Part shown: positions 28,656 to 38,485 of the stretch, piece by piece
Position numbering within the stretch: position 1 is the stretch's first letter
Layout: each line of letters begins with the position of its first letter
From: Gammaproteobacteria bacterium
Lineage (GTDB): Bacteria > Pseudomonadota > Gammaproteobacteria > Pseudomonadales > UBA5518
NCBI GenBank assembly: GCA_016718385.1
Contig: JADKDK010000010.1
Span: 1-61,276, forward strand
Direction: 5' to 3'
Length of the DNA stretch: 61,276 bases
Notes under the pieces: generated by a model
Databases searched by the model: none
Told to the model about the DNA's origin: nothing
Seen by the model: the letters and a program-made list of their open reading frames with translations, nothing else
Position numbers and translations under genes: made by a program

Positions 28656-28972
28656 TGTCGCAGTTCAGCGTTTACCGCAATCCCAATGCGAATACCCGTG
28701 AGGCTTTCCCGCTCCTGCTCGATGTGCAGAGCGACTTGATTGCCGGCCTTGGCACGCGTGTGGTCGTGCCGCTCTGCCCCGCATCGGTCATGAAGGGGAA
28801 ACTCATCGAGACGCTTACCCCGGTTGTCGAGGTTGCCGGCAAGCAATACGCTGTGCTCACGCCCCAGTTGGCCGGTATTCCGGGGAAAGCTTTGGGGGCC
28901 CGGGTGGCGGATCTGGCTCCCGTGCGCGATGCGATCGTCGCTGCGCTGGACATGCTGATTACAGGAATCTAG
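28655..28972 (+). CDS. ccdB: CcdB-family DNA gyrase toxin
   Basis: 105 residues, a normal length for CcdB. The start MSQFSVYRNPNANTREAFP, the middle LLDVQSDLIAGLGTRVVVPL and the C-terminus with DLAPVRDAIVAALDMLITGI match the family. The C-terminal helix residues include the terminal Gly-Ile important for gyrase contact in F-plasmid CcdB (known for the family). It appears intact and is translationally coupled to ccdA. Confidence 0.93.
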   Translation: MSQFSVYRNPNANTREAFPLLLDVQSDLIAGLGTRVVVPLCPASVMKGKLIETLTPVVEVAGKQYAVLTPQLAGIPGKALGARVADLAPVRDAIVAALDMLITGI

Positions 28973-29023
28973 AGAGTGCGCACGACAGCCAGTTCCGTTT
29001 TGCGCGCGCGGGCCGGGTGTGGG

Positions 29024-29047
29024 GTCGCGGGCATGGCCCGCTCCTAC
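29024..29047. repeat. Single REP arm directly upstream of the protease start
   Basis: GTCGCGGGCATGGCCCGCTCCTAC ends immediately before ATG 29048. It lies where the ribosome binding site would be, so expression of the protease may depend on this element or on coupling. Confidence 0.8.
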
Positions 29048-29797
29048 ATGGTGGCATTCCTGCTTTTGTGCGGAGTTCCTGTTCACGCTGGTCTGCCCGA
29101 CACCGTCGACAAGATCCGCCCCAGCATCGTCGCCGTCGGTACGGTCAAGCCCGCCAAGCGCGCCAACGCCGCGGGGCCGGCGCTGAACTATCTCGGTACC
29201 GGCTTCGTGGTCGGCAACGGGCGGCAGGTGATCACCAACTTCCACGTGATCCCGCAGAAGCTCGACGCCGAGGCGATGGAGGCCCTTGCCGTGTTCGTGG
29301 GACGCGGCGGTTCGGGCGAGGCGCGCCAGGCGCGCGTCGTGCGCAGCGATCCGGACCACGACGTGGCGCTGCTCGAGATCGGCGGGGCGGCCCTGCCTGC
29401 GCTGCAACTCGCCGAGCCCGGGACGGTGCGCGAAGGCGAGGAGATCGCCTTTACCGGCTACCCGATCGGCCCGGTGCTCGGGCTGTATCCGGCCACCCAC
29501 CGCGGCATCGTCTCGGCGGTCACGCCGATCGTGATCCCGGCCATGTCCTCGCGCACGCTCACGGCGGAACAGGTCAGGCGCATCCGCTCGCCCTTCGAGG
29601 TGTACCAACTGGACGCGACCGCCTACCCCGGCAACAGCGGCAGCCCGGTCTACAACGTGCGCACGGGGCGGGTCGTCGGGGTGATCAACAGCGTGCTGGT
29701 CAAGAAGACCAAGGAGGCGGCGCTGGCGGATCCCTCGGGGATCACGTACGCGATCCCGGTGCGTTATGTGCGCGCGCTGCTGGACGGCGGCCGGTAA
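29048..29797 (+). CDS. Periplasmic trypsin-like serine protease
   Basis: 249 residues from ATG 29048. The N-terminus MVAFLLLCGVPVHA is a short signal peptide. The catalytic triad is visible as His in ITNFHVIP, Asp in DPDHDVALLEI and Ser in YPGNSGSPVYN, the S1 HtrA/DegP-like pattern, but no PDZ domain follows. A longer frame from 28976 would translate the REP arm and is unlikely. It would act in the periplasm on envelope or exported proteins. It is followed 18 bases later by the phosphatase gene. Confidence 0.87.
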   Translation: MVAFLLLCGVPVHAGLPDTVDKIRPSIVAVGTVKPAKRANAAGPALNYLGTGFVVGNGRQVITNFHVIPQKLDAEAMEALAVFVGRGGSGEARQARVVRSDPDHDVALLEIGGAALPALQLAEPGTVREGEEIAFTGYPIGPVLGLYPATHRGIVSAVTPIVIPAMSSRTLTAEQVRRIRSPFEVYQLDATAYPGNSGSPVYNVRTGRVVGVINSVLVKKTKEAALADPSGITYAIPVRYVRALLDGGR

Positions 29798-29814
29798 GCG
29801 GGCGGGACAGGCTG

Positions 29815-30297
29815 GTGAAAAAGCTCTCGATCCTGATGGTCTGCACGGCGAATATCTGCCGCTCACCCATGGCGCAGGGGCTTTTGCTGCTGCATGCCGG
29901 GCGCGCGGGACTGGGCAAGGCCATTGTGGTCCAATCCGCCGGCACGCACGTAAAGCTTGGCGGGCAGCGGCCGGATGCGCGGGCCCAGCGCGCCGCGGCC
30001 AGCGTGGGCGCCGACCTGAGCCGGATGCGTTCGCGCCAGGTGCAGGCCAGGGACTTCGCCCAACACGACTACATCCTGGCCATGGACGGAAATAATCGGC
30101 GTTATCTGCTGGACGCGTGCCCCGCGGAGCATGCCCACAAGGTGTCGCTATTGATGGATTTCGCGCCCGAGACCGGGCTGGCGGAGGTGCCGGATCCCTA
30201 TTTCGGCAACTACGCGGGCTTCGAGCGCGTGCTGGAATTGCTGGAGGCCGGCGTGGCAGGGCTGTTGCGACATGTGCAATCGCAGGGCTATCGATGA
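29815..30297 (+). CDS. Low-molecular-weight protein-tyrosine phosphatase (Wzb-like)
   Basis: 160 residues from GTG 29815. The phosphatase P-loop C-x5-R is at residues 10-16 (CTANICRS), and the general acid Asp lies in VPDPYFGNY. In polysaccharide loci such enzymes dephosphorylate the Wzc-type tyrosine kinase that governs chain length and export. No kinase is complete in this window, but a Wzz-like gene begins at 60893. Length and motif order are normal. Confidence 0.93.
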   Translation: MKKLSILMVCTANICRSPMAQGLLLLHAGRAGLGKAIVVQSAGTHVKLGGQRPDARAQRAAASVGADLSRMRSRQVQARDFAQHDYILAMDGNNRRYLLDACPAEHAHKVSLLMDFAPETGLAEVPDPYFGNYAGFERVLELLEAGVAGLLRHVQSQGYR

Positions 30298-30408
30298 TTC
30301 AGTGGGGGATCCTGCACGACGGGAATATTTACATTTCCCCTGCTGCGGCTATCTTCAATGGGGACTGTTGAGTGCCAACCGATTGACCAGTCTTGGTGCG
30401 TGTGTCGA

Positions 30409-30424
30409 TGGCTCGATGATTGCC
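30409..30424 (+). promoter_or_regulatory. Sigma-54 (-24/-12) promoter before the acyltransferases
   Basis: TGGCTCGATGATTGCC has the GG-N10-GC spacing and a near-consensus TGGCNCG / TTGC pair. It lies about 128 bases before ATG 30552. The rest of the 254-base gap shows no gene. Confidence 0.7.
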
Positions 30425-30551
30425 TCCCGTAAATCCCTGCGCTGTGATGGTGCATTTCGTTTGTCTGCTGATGCGGGTAGGATATGCGAACTGCTTCACA
30501 ACATTGTTTGCCGCCCGCAAGTGCGTCACTGACTTCCGGGGAGGATGCTGA

Positions 30552-31316
30552 ATGAGCGAAGGCACCGCATCTCCCTGCGAGGCGTTCAATACCTGGTTTT
30601 CAGTCGACTTTGCCTCGTCGGCGGAGCTGTGCAAGCGCGTCTACGAGGTGCGCTATCGCGTGTATTGCGAAGAGTTCGGCTATGAAGAGCGGGAAGCCTT
30701 CCCCGACGGGCAGGAACGCGACAAGTACGATGCGGCCTCGCTCCACTGCCTGATCACGCACCGGCCGACGGGGCGTCCGGCGGGTTGCGTGCGACTGGTG
30801 CCGGCCAATGCGGGCGCCGGCCTCGAGCTGCTGCCTCTGGAAGCGCATTGCGGTCCCAGCCTGGACCACGCATTCCTCGAAAGCCTGAACCTGGACCGCA
30901 GCACGGTGTGCGAGATCTCGCGCCTGGCCGTCGACGGGCAGTTCCGCCGCCGGCCCGGCGAATCCAGCACCCGCTACGGGCAGTTGGGAGGGCTGGACGT
31001 GTCGCGCCAGGAAGTGCGTACCTTTCCCCTGATCTCGGTGGCGGCCTTCCTCGCCGCCACGGCGCTCACCGAACTGGCCGGGCGCACCAATGTGTTCGCG
31101 ATGATGGAACCTTTCCTGCCGCGGCTGCTCGAACGCTCCGGCATCCGCTTCCAGCGCGCCGGTGCCGATACCGATTATCACGGCATCCGCGCGCCCTATT
31201 TCGTGCGCACGCAGGACGCCGTCGCCAATATGCGTCCGGAGCTCACCGAGTTGTACCAGTCCATCAACACGCGCATCCGCAGCCAGTTCGGGCAAGGGCT
31301 CAGGGCGGCGTCGTGA
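30552..31316 (+). CDS. PEP-CTERM/exosortase system-associated acyltransferase, copy 1
   Basis: 254 residues of the GNAT-like, N-acyl-amino-acid-synthase-related family tied to exosortase systems. Shared marks are VYEVRYRVYCEEFGYE, SLHCLITHRPTGRPAGCVRL, TVCEISRLAVDGQFRRR and ATALTELAGRTNVFAMMEPF. It probably transfers an acyl group to an amino-acid or amino-sugar acceptor; substrates are unknown. A sigma-54 site lies upstream. The stop TGA overlaps the GTG start of copy 2, so the two proteins are made together. Confidence 0.92.
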   Translation: MSEGTASPCEAFNTWFSVDFASSAELCKRVYEVRYRVYCEEFGYEEREAFPDGQERDKYDAASLHCLITHRPTGRPAGCVRLVPANAGAGLELLPLEAHCGPSLDHAFLESLNLDRSTVCEISRLAVDGQFRRRPGESSTRYGQLGGLDVSRQEVRTFPLISVAAFLAATALTELAGRTNVFAMMEPFLPRLLERSGIRFQRAGADTDYHGIRAPYFVRTQDAVANMRPELTELYQSINTRIRSQFGQGLRAAS

Positions 31317-32075
31317 GCCCGGTACACGTCTCGTTGACGGAGGATTTCCGTCGCTTCTTCAAGGTGAGCCTGGCGACGACGCCGGAGCAGAAGCAGGCGG
31401 TCTATCGCCTGCGCTACCGGGTGTATTGCGAGGAACTGCAGTACGAACCGGCCGACGCCTTCCCCGACAAGGCCGAATTTGACGAGTTCGACGCGCGCTC
31501 GCTGCACTGCCTGGTGACCCACCGGCGCAGCGGCCTGGCGGCCGGTTGCGTGCGCCTGGTGCGCACCCGGGATGAGCGCAACCATATGCCGCTGCCAATC
31601 GAAGCGCACTGCGCCCACAGCCTGGATCCTGCGACGGTGGGCTTCATGAAGCACAACCGCGCCACCATCTGCGAGATCTCGCGCCTGGCGGTGGACGGGC
31701 GCTTCCGCCGGCGCCTCGGCGAGGACCGTAGCCAGCTGGGCGAACTGGATGCCCTGGACTTCTCGCACCAGGAGTTGCGCACCTTCTCGTTGGTGGCTAC
31801 GGCCTCGTTCATGGCGGCCACCGCGCTCACCGAGTTGACCGGCTGCAACAACATCTTCGCGATGATGGAAGTGTTCCTGCCCAAGGTGCTGGCGCGCTCG
31901 GGGCTGCACTTCGAACGCGCCGGGCAGGAGATCGACTACCACGGCTGGCGCGCGCCGTATTTCATCACCACGCAGACCGCTATTGAGCACATGCGTCCCG
32001 GAACTGAAAGATTTCTACTTCGATATCTACAGGAGCCTGTCCAGTTCCTACGCCAGTCTGCGCCACGCCTGCTGA
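31313..32075 (+). CDS. PEP-CTERM/exosortase system-associated acyltransferase, copy 2 (frameshift near the end)
   Basis: A paralogue of copy 1 with parallel motifs: VYRLRYRVYCEELQYE, SLHCLVTHRRSGLAAGCVRL, TICEISRLAVDGRFRRR and ALTELTGCNNIFAMMEVF. The GTG start at 31313 overlaps the stop of copy 1. Near 31999 one extra C shifts the frame. After removing it the protein ends MRPELKDFYFDIYRSL... and stops at TGA 32073-32075, matching the copy 1 end. Without correction the frame runs into repeat sequence to 32161. It is likely a functional pair with copy 1 (inference). Confidence 0.88.
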
Positions 32076-32087
32076 GCCCGGGGGGGG

Positions 32088-32115
32088 GTGTGGGTCCTGG
32101 ATTCATCGGGACATT
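32088..32115 (+). repeat. Diverged copy of the XrtA-linker repeat unit
   Basis: GTGGGTCCTGGATTCATCGG followed by GACAT, close to the units at 8338 and 8366. It lies in the gap between the second acyltransferase stop and the ThiF fusion, right after a nine-G run. Confidence 0.6.
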
Positions 32116-32191
32116 GCCTCCCGCCCCAGGAATTGGACTATCCTCCAAGGGCCCTGATTGACCCGCTTTCGCCACCCCGGAGAACCGATCC

Positions 32192-34165
32192 TTGCCCCCG
32201 GATTTCGACTACCACCGCGCCTTCGCCCGCAACCTCGGCTGGGTAACCGAAGCCGAACAGGCACTCCTGCGTGCGAAGCGCATCGCCATCGCGGGCCTGG
32301 GTGGCGTGGGTGGTAGCCACGTCCTGACACTCACCCGCCTGGGGATCGGGGCGTTCAATATCGCGGACTTCGATACCTTCGACCTGCCCAACTTCAACCG
32401 CCAGGCTGGTGCCAGCCTGCGCCACCTCGGGCAACCGAAGGCGGAGGTACTGGCAGAACTGGCGCGGGACATCAACCCCGAGCTCGAGTTGCGCAGCTTC
32501 CCGCAGGGTGTCAACTGCGACAACCTCGATGCCTTTCTGGACGGAGTCGACCTCTACGTCGACAGCCTCGATTTCTTCGCCGTCGAGACCCGTCGCATGG
32601 TCTTCGCTGCCTGCGCCGAGCGCGGTATACCCGCCATCACAGCGGCACCGCTCGGCATGGGCACTGCCTTCCTCGCGTTCATGCCCGGGCAGATGACGTT
32701 CGAGGAATACTTCCGTATGGAGGGTCAGCCTGAAAGTGAGCAGTTGCTACGCTTCCTGGTCGGCCTGTCGCCGGCGATGCTGCAGCTGACGTACCTGGCG
32801 GAGAAGGGGCGAGTGAACCTCGAGGGCCATGAAGGCCCTTCGACCGCGATGGCCTGCGACCTCTGCGCCGGCGTCGCCTGCGCCAATGCGTTGAAGATCC
32901 TGCTGAATCGCGGCGATGTGGTTGCGGCGCCGAGGGGGCTGCATTTCGATGCCTACCGGAACCGGTTGAAGAAGACTTGGCGACCGTGGGGCATCAACAA
33001 CCCGGTGCAGCGCCTTATGCTGATGATTGCACGACGCAGCCTGACCCCAGCGCCGCCCATAGGCACCGACCCGGCGCCACCGCAAACGCCGATCGAACGG
33101 ATCCTGGACCTGGCACGCTGGGCGCCGAGCGGCGACAACGAGCAGCCGTGGCGCTTCGAGGTCCTCACGGACGACCACTTCGTGGTGCACGCGCACGACA
33201 CTCGTGACTGGTGCGTCTACGACCTGGACGGCCGTGCGAGCCAGATCGCGGTGGGCGCACTGCTGGAAACCATTGCGATTGCTGCTTCCGCCGAGGGATT
33301 GCAGGCCACTTTCGCCCGCCGTAGCGACGCGCCCGAAGAAAAGCCATTGATCGACGTGCATCTGCAGAGGGCGGCAGAACCCGTCCAGCACAAGCTTCTT
33401 CCCTTCGTGAAGGCGCGCGTGACGCAGCGGCGGCCGTTCAGTACCCGGCCATTGACCGATGCACAAAAGAAGGCGCTGGAGGCGTCGGTGGGTGTTGGCC
33501 ACCGCGTGCTCTGGATCGAAGGGCCGCGCAAGCGCTGGCAGATGGCGAAGCTGCTGTTCCGCAGCGCGTATATCCGCCTGACCACGCGCGAAGCGTGGGA
33601 GGTGCACCGCAGGAACATCGAGTGGGGTGCCCAGTTCAGCGAGGACCGCTTGCCCGACCAGGCTATCGGCGTCGATGCCGTGACGCTGAAGATCATGAAG
33701 TGGGTGCTGCAGCGCTGGGAACGCGTGCAGTTCATGAACCGCTACCTCGCGGGCACTTGGCCGCCGCGCCTCCAGATGGATTTGTTGCCCGGCTACCGCT
33801 GTGCAGCGCATTTCTTGATAGTTGCCGACAAGCCGCTGGAGGCCATCGACGATTACATTGCGGGTGGACGGGCGGTGCAGCGATTCTGGCTTACAGCGAC
33901 GAGTTTGGCCTTGCAATTTCAGCCGGAGATGACGCCGTTGATATTCGCGCGCTACGGCGAGCGTTCGATACGGTTCACGGCTGAGCAAGGTGCCGACGCC
34001 GCCGTCCCGCGGATTCGGACGGGCCTGAGCAAACTGTTCGTTAACGCCGAGCTTGCGCATGGTGTGTTCCTCGGGCGGGTGGGTGTCGGCGCCTTGCCGC
34101 GTGCGCGGTCGCTGAGGCTGGCGCTGCGAAATCTCATTGCAGGCCCAAGCACTGGGAGTGCCTAG
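32192..34165 (+). CDS. ThiF/MoeB-type adenylating domain fused to nitroreductase-like domain
   Basis: 657 residues. Residues 1-290 are an E1-like domain with the nucleotide loop AIAGLGGVGGSH (35-41) and DFDTFDLPNFNRQ. It has CDLCAGVAC, but I see no clear paired zinc Cys motif. From about residue 305 a flavin nitroreductase-like domain begins (LARWAPSGDNEQPWRFEV) and extends to about 620. It could adenylate a C-terminus or carboxylate and then oxidise the product, as in heterocycle-forming pathways (inference). The TTG 32192 start has GGAG upstream. It follows the acyltransferase pair and probably shares their sigma-54 transcript. Confidence 0.85.
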   Translation: MPPDFDYHRAFARNLGWVTEAEQALLRAKRIAIAGLGGVGGSHVLTLTRLGIGAFNIADFDTFDLPNFNRQAGASLRHLGQPKAEVLAELARDINPELELRSFPQGVNCDNLDAFLDGVDLYVDSLDFFAVETRRMVFAACAERGIPAITAAPLGMGTAFLAFMPGQMTFEEYFRMEGQPESEQLLRFLVGLSPAMLQLTYLAEKGRVNLEGHEGPSTAMACDLCAGVACANALKILLNRGDVVAAPRGLHFDAYRNRLKKTWRPWGINNPVQRLMLMIARRSLTPAPPIGTDPAPPQTPIERILDLARWAPSGDNEQPWRFEVLTDDHFVVHAHDTRDWCVYDLDGRASQIAVGALLETIAIAASAEGLQATFARRSDAPEEKPLIDVHLQRAAEPVQHKLLPFVKARVTQRRPFSTRPLTDAQKKALEASVGVGHRVLWIEGPRKRWQMAKLLFRSAYIRLTTREAWEVHRRNIEWGAQFSEDRLPDQAIGVDAVTLKIMKWVLQRWERVQFMNRYLAGTWPPRLQMDLLPGYRCAAHFLIVADKPLEAIDDYIAGGRAVQRFWLTATSLALQFQPEMTPLIFARYGERSIRFTAEQGADAAVPRIRTGLSKLFVNAELAHGVFLGRVGVGALPRARSLRLALRNLIAGPSTGSA

Positions 34166-34332
34166 CGAATGCCGGCAATCGGCTTTCAGGTAGCGTTCGT
34201 CGGCGTGCGCGAACCACAAGCTTTCGTCCGGAGGCTCTCGTGATGGCAAATTGTTCGATGTCTGCTAGCATCCCCGAACGACCTGTAAAATCCACATCGA
34301 ATCGTGTCGATTCGGTTCTTGGGAGCATGACG

Positions 34333-37117
34333 ATGGCTAGTGCAATTCGCGCGACAGCACCGCTTCTGTTGGTGATCGCGTTGTCGCTGGTGGGCTGCGG
34401 CGGCTCGACGCCGGCCGAGCACGTGGCGCAGGCAAAGGCGTTGCTCGCACAGGACAATTTCAAGGCGGCGACCATCGAGCTCAACAACGCCCTTCAGCAG
34501 GATCCGAACCTGCTGGAAGCGCGTGTGATGATGGGGCGTGTCAGCCTTGATCTGGGTGATGGAGCGCGAGCCGAGAAAGAGTATCGACGCGCTGTGGAAT
34601 TGGGCTATGCGCTGGGGGAAGCGCAGTTGCCGCTCCTTGAGGCGATCGCAATGCAGGGAGATCTGCAACGGGTACTGGCAGAGTCTCACCTCGTCGATGA
34701 CGGCGTATCAACTACCGATCACGCTGCAATTCTCGGGATCCGCGGACAAGCGTACGCCGAGCGGCGCGAGTTCGACGAGGCGGGCTACACGCTGAGCGAG
34801 GCGCTGGAGCTCGATTCGAAATCCGTACCCGCGCTGGTGGGCATGGCCCTGTTGCACGCGCTGAAGCGCGATTACCCCGGCGCTGGCGAATGGGTCGCAA
34901 AGGCAATAGAAGTGGATCCGGCCGCCCCCGACGCCTGGAGCGTGAAGGGTCAGATCGAACTCGAGCAGGGCAAGGCGGCAGACGCGGAGAACGCGTTCAC
35001 CAAGGCGATCGAGAATGCCGTTACGCGGGACTGGATCTCGCGAAGCGGGCCTTGGCGCGTGCACATTTGAAAAAGTTTGCGGAGTCCGATGCGGACATCG
35101 CGACGTTGCGGGCGGCGGGGCAGGGCGACAGCCCTTACGTCAATTACGTCGCGGGCGTGAACTACTTCGTGCAGGGTGACCATGCCAAGGCGGCCGAAGC
35201 GTTGGAGGCGAGCAAGCGGGGAATGCAGGAACCCTACCTGCCGAGGGAATACTATCTCGCTGCGACGTACTTGAGCCTCGGGCGCCTGGAGCAGGCCCGC
35301 GCCCAGGCGCAGCTGGTAAGCAGCATGGCTCCTCGATCCAGTACGGCAACGCAGTTGATGGGCGCCGTACAGATCAGTCAATCGGAACTGGGTGCCGCGA
35401 CAGAAACGCTCAGCAAGGCGGTTGCGGATGCGCCGGATGATGTCGCGCTGCTGAAGATGCTCGGCTATGTGTCGCTGCTGGTCGCGAAACCTGAAGACGC
35501 GCGCAAGTATTACGAACGCGCTCTCGCGCTGGAACCGGACTCCACATCGATCCGGGAGGCGCTCGACATCGCGAAATTGATGACGGGGCAAGCGCTCGAA
35601 GCCGATATGGCGAGCGGGTTGGGTGAGGCCGCAATGCAGGGTGACGACGCGACCCGCGCATTGTTCCGTGCCCTTGCCGCATTCCGGGACGGTGAGATAG
35701 CCGACGCCCTCAAGCAGGCACAGGCGTTGCACGAGAAGGATCCCAAGGCGGTCGACCCCATCAAGCTGATTGCTGCCTGTTATCTGGTCGCCGGGCAGTG
35801 GGACACCGCAAGGACCCACCTGCAACAGGTACTGCAACTGCAGCCGAACGAACCGTCGGCGGCGAAGAACCTTGCCCGGATCGAGATGCATGACGGAAAC
35901 CTCGAGGCCGCGCGCAAGCTGCCTGAGCGGCGTCGTGGATGCGCACCCCGGCGACGAGGAGGCAGTGCTGTCCTCGCGATGCCCGGAGACGCGCCTGTCG
36001 GGCGAGGAGGCAAGCGTTCGCGTGCTGGAGGCGGCTTACGAGAAGGCGCCTGATCAGTTGCGGGTCCGGGCTGCGCTTGCCAATGCATACAGCCGTGCAC
36101 AGCGCCTCGACAAGGTGCTCGAGCTGACACGGGACCTGAGCCCGGAGCAGATCATGAAGGCGCCGGCGCTGCTGGAGTTGCGCGGTAAGGCCCAGTTGCG
36201 CGGCGGCGACTTCGCGTCGGCGGCGATGACTTTCGAGCAACTCACGAAAGCCATGCCTGATTCGGCCATGGCGCACTTCTATTACGCCGAAGCCCTGGCC
36301 CGAAAAGGCGACGTGAAGCGCGCAAATGAGGCGCTCGTTCGCTCGCTGGAGCTCGATCCGAAGTATCTCCCGGCGCGCGTTGGCGAAGTGAAGATGCTGG
36401 TCAGCGACAACAAGGTCGAGAAGGCAAAGGATCGGCTGGTCGTCCTCAGGCAGGATTTCGGCGAGCGCCCGGAAGTGCTCGGCATAGAGGGCTGGTTCGC
36501 CCTGGGAACGGGAGATTTCGCGACGGCGTCGGACCGTTTCGCCAGTTTGTTGGAGGAAAACGGAGCGGACGAGGAAGTGATGGTTTCGTATGCGCGATCG
36601 CTGTGGGGCGAGAAAAAGTACGAGGATGCGATCGGAAAAATGAAAGGCTGGTTGCAGGCGCGGCCGGATATTCCCCACGTGGCAATGCACCTGGCGGGGG
36701 CCTATCTGTCGCTGAACAGGGAGTCCGAGGCGCGTGATGTGTACGCGCAAGTCGTCGAACGCCATCCGGACAACTATCTGGCACTCAACAACCGGCGTGG
36801 CTGAGTCGAAATGGCGATCTGGCGAGCGCCCTCGCGTATGCGGAAAGGCGAACCAGCTCGCGCCGACCGATGCCACGATCATGGATACGCTCGGATCGCT
36901 CCTGATCATGCAGGGGGACCGGGAGCGAGGACAGCGCCTTGTAGCGGACGCGGCGAAACGCGCACCGGGCGACCTGGGAATCCAGTTGAACTATGCAAAG
37001 GTGCTGGCTGACCAGGGCCGTAAAGGAGAGGCGAAGCAGCTGTTGCAGGGGATCGTCGAGCGGGCGGGCGACGCACCGGTTGCTGTGTCGGCAAAGGCCG
37101 CGCTTGACGCCTTGTAG
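34333..37117 (+). pseudogene. PrsT-like TPR lipoprotein, copy 1 (at least four frameshifts)
   Basis: The N-terminus MASAIRATAPLLLVIALSL and lipobox LVGCGG are followed by TPR repeats such as DNFKAATIELNNALQQDPN. This is the exosortase-system PrsT family, normally about 900 residues and thought to sit in the periplasm or outer membrane with the export machinery. Protein continues through three frames: breaks lie near 35020 (before GLDLAKRALARAHL), 35923 (before GVVDAHPGDEEAVL), 36795 (a missing T in the ALNNLAWL codons) and 36847 (a missing G before QLAPTDATIMD). Codon pattern and repeats are intact throughout, so read errors or very recent loss are both possible. The second copy at 50880 is intact. 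Confidence 0.85.
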
Positions 37118-37144
37118 CCCACATCAATACATGGATCCAGAGAC

Positions 37145-38371
37145 TTGAGGTTCGTCGCGATCGGGAATGCGCACGCCCTGGCGCATGTATCCAGGCTGCT
37201 CGAAGTGGCCAGGGAGCTTCGCGCCAGAGGCCATGAAGTCCTGTTCGCGGGTCTCGGCAAGTACTTGGGCGTGGCCGAGGCGGATGGCTTTGCTGTCCGG
37301 GAGCTTCCGTACATATCGGTGGAACAGGTGGTACGTGCGGTCAGGTCCCAGCGTTTGTGGGAGCTGTACCCGCGACGTCAGCTGGATGAATACGTCGCGG
37401 CCGAACTGGCACTGTTTCGCGAGTACCGGCCGGATCTGGTGCTGATCGACAATCGGCCCACGGCGCGAACATCGGCGGAACACCGGGATTGAAAAACGGC
37501 TGCATTGCTCAACGTGCATATGAGCAACAGCAGACGCATCCCATTTTTCAGCGCGCGCAACCTGCCGGGAGGGAATCGACTACCGGGCGCCGGTGCGCTG
37601 GATCGCTTGGAGAATGCCGTCGAATGTGCGATGTACGACCGTGTGGTCATGCACGGTCTCAATGCGATTCGGCGCGACATGGGGCTCCCGCGGCTGCGCG
37701 CCTACGAGCACGAACAAGGGGGGGTGACGTTCTTCGTCGATGTGCCGGAATTCAACCCGGTACGATCGCTTCCGGTTGGCGCGAGTTACGTCGGCCCCAT
37801 TACGTGGCACAACAGCCTGCCGGCACCTCGATGCCTGGCCGATCTCGATGCAGGCAAGCCCACGGTTTATCTCTCGCTGGGAAGCGAGGGCCTGGAGGAT
37901 CTGCTGCCACACCTGGATACGCTGGCGCGAAAGGGCATGCAGGTGGTAGTGGCCACGGGGGCGCCGGATGTTCCCGTAGATCGTGTACCCTCGGCGGGCG
38001 TGTTCTTGGAGCAATACGTGAACGTGGACCTGCTGCTGCCGCACTGCGATGCGGTGTGCTGTCATGGCGGCAACGGCACGTTGTACCAGGCGCTGCAGCA
38101 CGGACTCCCTGTCGTCGTGGTCGCTACGCACCAGGAGCAGGCCTACGGAGGCAAGCGGATACGGAGCCTGGGGCTGGGGCAGTGCATGATGCTGAAGCAA
38201 GTGGAGAAGGTGGGCTTCGCGCTGGTGGTCAATGCCCTGGAGGAGGTCCTTGGCAACGCCGGCTATCGCGAACGGGCTCGCGCCGTTTCGGGCCGGATCG
38301 GTCAATACGTTGGTGGCGCAGGAAAGGTCGCGGCAGTCATCGAGGAACACGTTCGGACGCTCTTCGATTGA
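37145..38371 (+). pseudogene. GT1-type (MGT/UGT-like) glycosyltransferase with in-frame break
   Basis: About 408 residues in one frame from TTG 37145 (RFVAIGNAHALAHVSRLL) to FDVPEFNPVRSLPV, VYLSLGSEGLEDLLPHL and the C-terminal CCHGGNGTLYQALQHGLPVV donor motif of GT1 enzymes. A TGA at 37490-37492 splits it. Removing one C near 37475 and two A bases near 37493 would give SAETGIETAALLNVHMS, so compensating indels are the likely cause. It would transfer a sugar from an NDP-sugar. It follows PrsT copy 1 by 27 bases and resembles the minus-strand enzyme at 40514. Confidence 0.82.
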
Positions 38372-38416
38372 GCGTTCGTGCGCCGCAGTCCGTTCAGAAT
38401 TCGATACCTTGAAACG

Positions 38417-38441
38417 AAAAACCCCCCGATTGCTCGGGGGG
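38417..38441 (-). terminator. Rho-independent terminator of the PEP-CTERM gene
   Basis: Stem CCCCCCGA / TCGGGGGG with loop TTGC at 38422-38441. Read on the minus strand it is followed by TTTTT. It ends transcription of the PEP-CTERM gene and may also block the convergent GT1 transcript. Confidence 0.85.
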
Positions 38442-38485
38442 CCTGAATCCGCGCAGTGGCGCCCGCGCGGATTCGCTCGACCACC

